Origin: a virus
Length of the DNA stretch: 29,414 bases
IMG/VR virus record: IMGVR_UViG_3300035034_002064
Location: 1-29,414 of that record
Direction: 5' to 3' (one strand)
The position numbers and the translations under genes are program-made. This document shows positions 28,976-29,414 of this stretch, one piece after another. A model generated the notes under the pieces. The model was not told the origin of the DNA, did not search any database, and saw only the letters and a list, made by a program, of their open reading frames with translations. Every line of letters starts with the position of its first letter. The first letter of the stretch is position 1.

Positions 28976-29020
28976 CAAAAGTAATAAAGGGATATCAGAC
29001 CTCATAACAAATTTTGTTAA
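28976..29020 (-). promoter_or_regulatory. Shared promoter module, copy 3
   Basis: TTAACAAAATTTGTTA (29005-29020; TAACAAA-A-TTTGTTA is a perfect odd dyad) is followed after 21 bp by TACTTTTG (28976-28983), a full TAnnTTTG match. The leader to the 28891 ATG would be about 78 nt and holds two GCGCA motifs (TTTTGCGCAGC and GTGCGCAAGC). Confidence 0.8.
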
Positions 29021-29027
29021 GAAAGTT

Positions 29028-29264
29028 TTAGTGCGCTTTTTTCATATAAGCTACTCTGCCCATATTTTTGCCCTTTATTATGGGAGCCTTGAAATCATAG
29101 GGCAAGTGGTTATCTATAAGATTATCACCAGCTATAAACACTATCTTTGACTTGCTAGGGGCTTTTATCAAGCAAACATCATGCATAACTCCATTAGGCG
29201 ATGTCACCATATTAGGACTAGAGTCATAGGCAGGATTCATGCCAGCTCTGACACCAGTACTCAT
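29028..29264 (-). CDS. Hypothetical protein, start uncertain
   Basis: The ATG gives 78 residues (MSTGVRAGMNPAYDSSPNMV), with beta-type stretches such as KSKIVFIAGDN and DFKAPIIKGKNMGRVAYM. The frame stays open for 30 codons upstream to a TAA at about 29353, and this part (YYDFRDFFPNRFAFYDFID) reads like protein, yet has no ATG; a non-ATG start or a truncated N-terminus is possible. Not recognised. Confidence 0.5.
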   Translation of the reverse strand: MSTGVRAGMNPAYDSSPNMVTSPNGVMHDVCLIKAPSKSKIVFIAGDNLIDNHLPYDFKAPIIKGKNMGRVAYMKKAH

Positions 29265-29414
29265 AGTGAACCTATTAATTACATGGGGGTCTATAAAGTC
29301 GTAGAATGCGAATCTGTTAGGGAAAAAGTCTCTGAAATCGTAGTACAGTTGTTATAACCAATACTACATTATACGTTCTAATTATCATTTTGTTACAAAA
29401 ACTTTTAAAAATTA
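29265..29414. other. Upstream region with TTTTGTTACAAAA dyad
   Basis: TTTTGT-T-ACAAAA (29388-29400) is an odd dyad sharing the TTTTGTTA half-site with the promoter modules, but the downstream box (TAGTATTG or TATAATGT on the minus strand) does not keep the module geometry. Part of the stretch is the open extension of the preceding gene. Confidence 0.3.

Overview
The window is a stretch of a large, T4-related myovirus genome (a tailed phage with a contractile tail) that most likely infects a Bacteroidota host. The phage assignment rests on a T4-type major capsid protein, a prohead protease fused to a scaffold, a contractile tail sheath, a probable tail tube, a probable baseplate hub, and a T4-type replication set (clamp loader, RNase H/5' nuclease, thymidylate synthase, dCMP deaminase). 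The host guess rests on several TAnnTTTG boxes, the -7 element of Bacteroidota promoters, and on the general lack of Shine-Dalgarno sequences before the genes. Portal, terminase, DNA polymerase and lysis enzymes are not in the window.

Layout. 1-1525: nucleotide genes dCMP deaminase and thyA (minus strand), with a short structured non-coding stretch at the left edge. 1662-5636: a minus-strand head module, major capsid protein and protease-scaffold fusion, closed by a clear terminator. 5758-8820: a plus-strand DNA-metabolism operon (HD phosphohydrolase, clamp-loader ATPase, RNase H, probable small clamp-loader subunit), joined partly by ATGA overlaps and ended by a hairpin. 8892-10625: small genes, one with a C-terminal HTH-like segment and one that looks like a divergent GroES-type co-chaperonin. 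10700-13006: probable tail tube, a 56-residue gene, an unknown protein and an adenosine deaminase-family enzyme. 13115-16808: small genes, a three-helix membrane protein, and three proteins that look like protease-processed internal head proteins. 16884-21371: plus-strand tail sheath and an acidic probable virion protein, then a strong terminator. 21459-24545: probable baseplate hub and four unknown or small genes. 24542-29264: a minus-strand block of small early-type accessory genes, including a DUF932 protein and two genes with internal duplications.

The most informative patterns run across genes. (1) Many virion-protein candidates carry T4 gp21-like cleavage motifs (LITE, ILE, IKE before a small residue). 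One lies at residue 61 of the capsid protein, near T4 gp23's cleavage point at residue 65; three neighbouring genes carry them in T4-like capsid-targeting N-termini. This gives a testable head-maturation network served by the protease at 3516-5636. (2) Three minus-strand genes or operons share a promoter module of fixed geometry: a TTAACAAAAnTTGTTA dyad, exactly 21 bp, then a TAnnTTTG-like box. (3) A possible co-chaperonin, an adenosine deaminase-like enzyme with an altered active-site end, and two genes below the usual ORF length cut-off extend the set.
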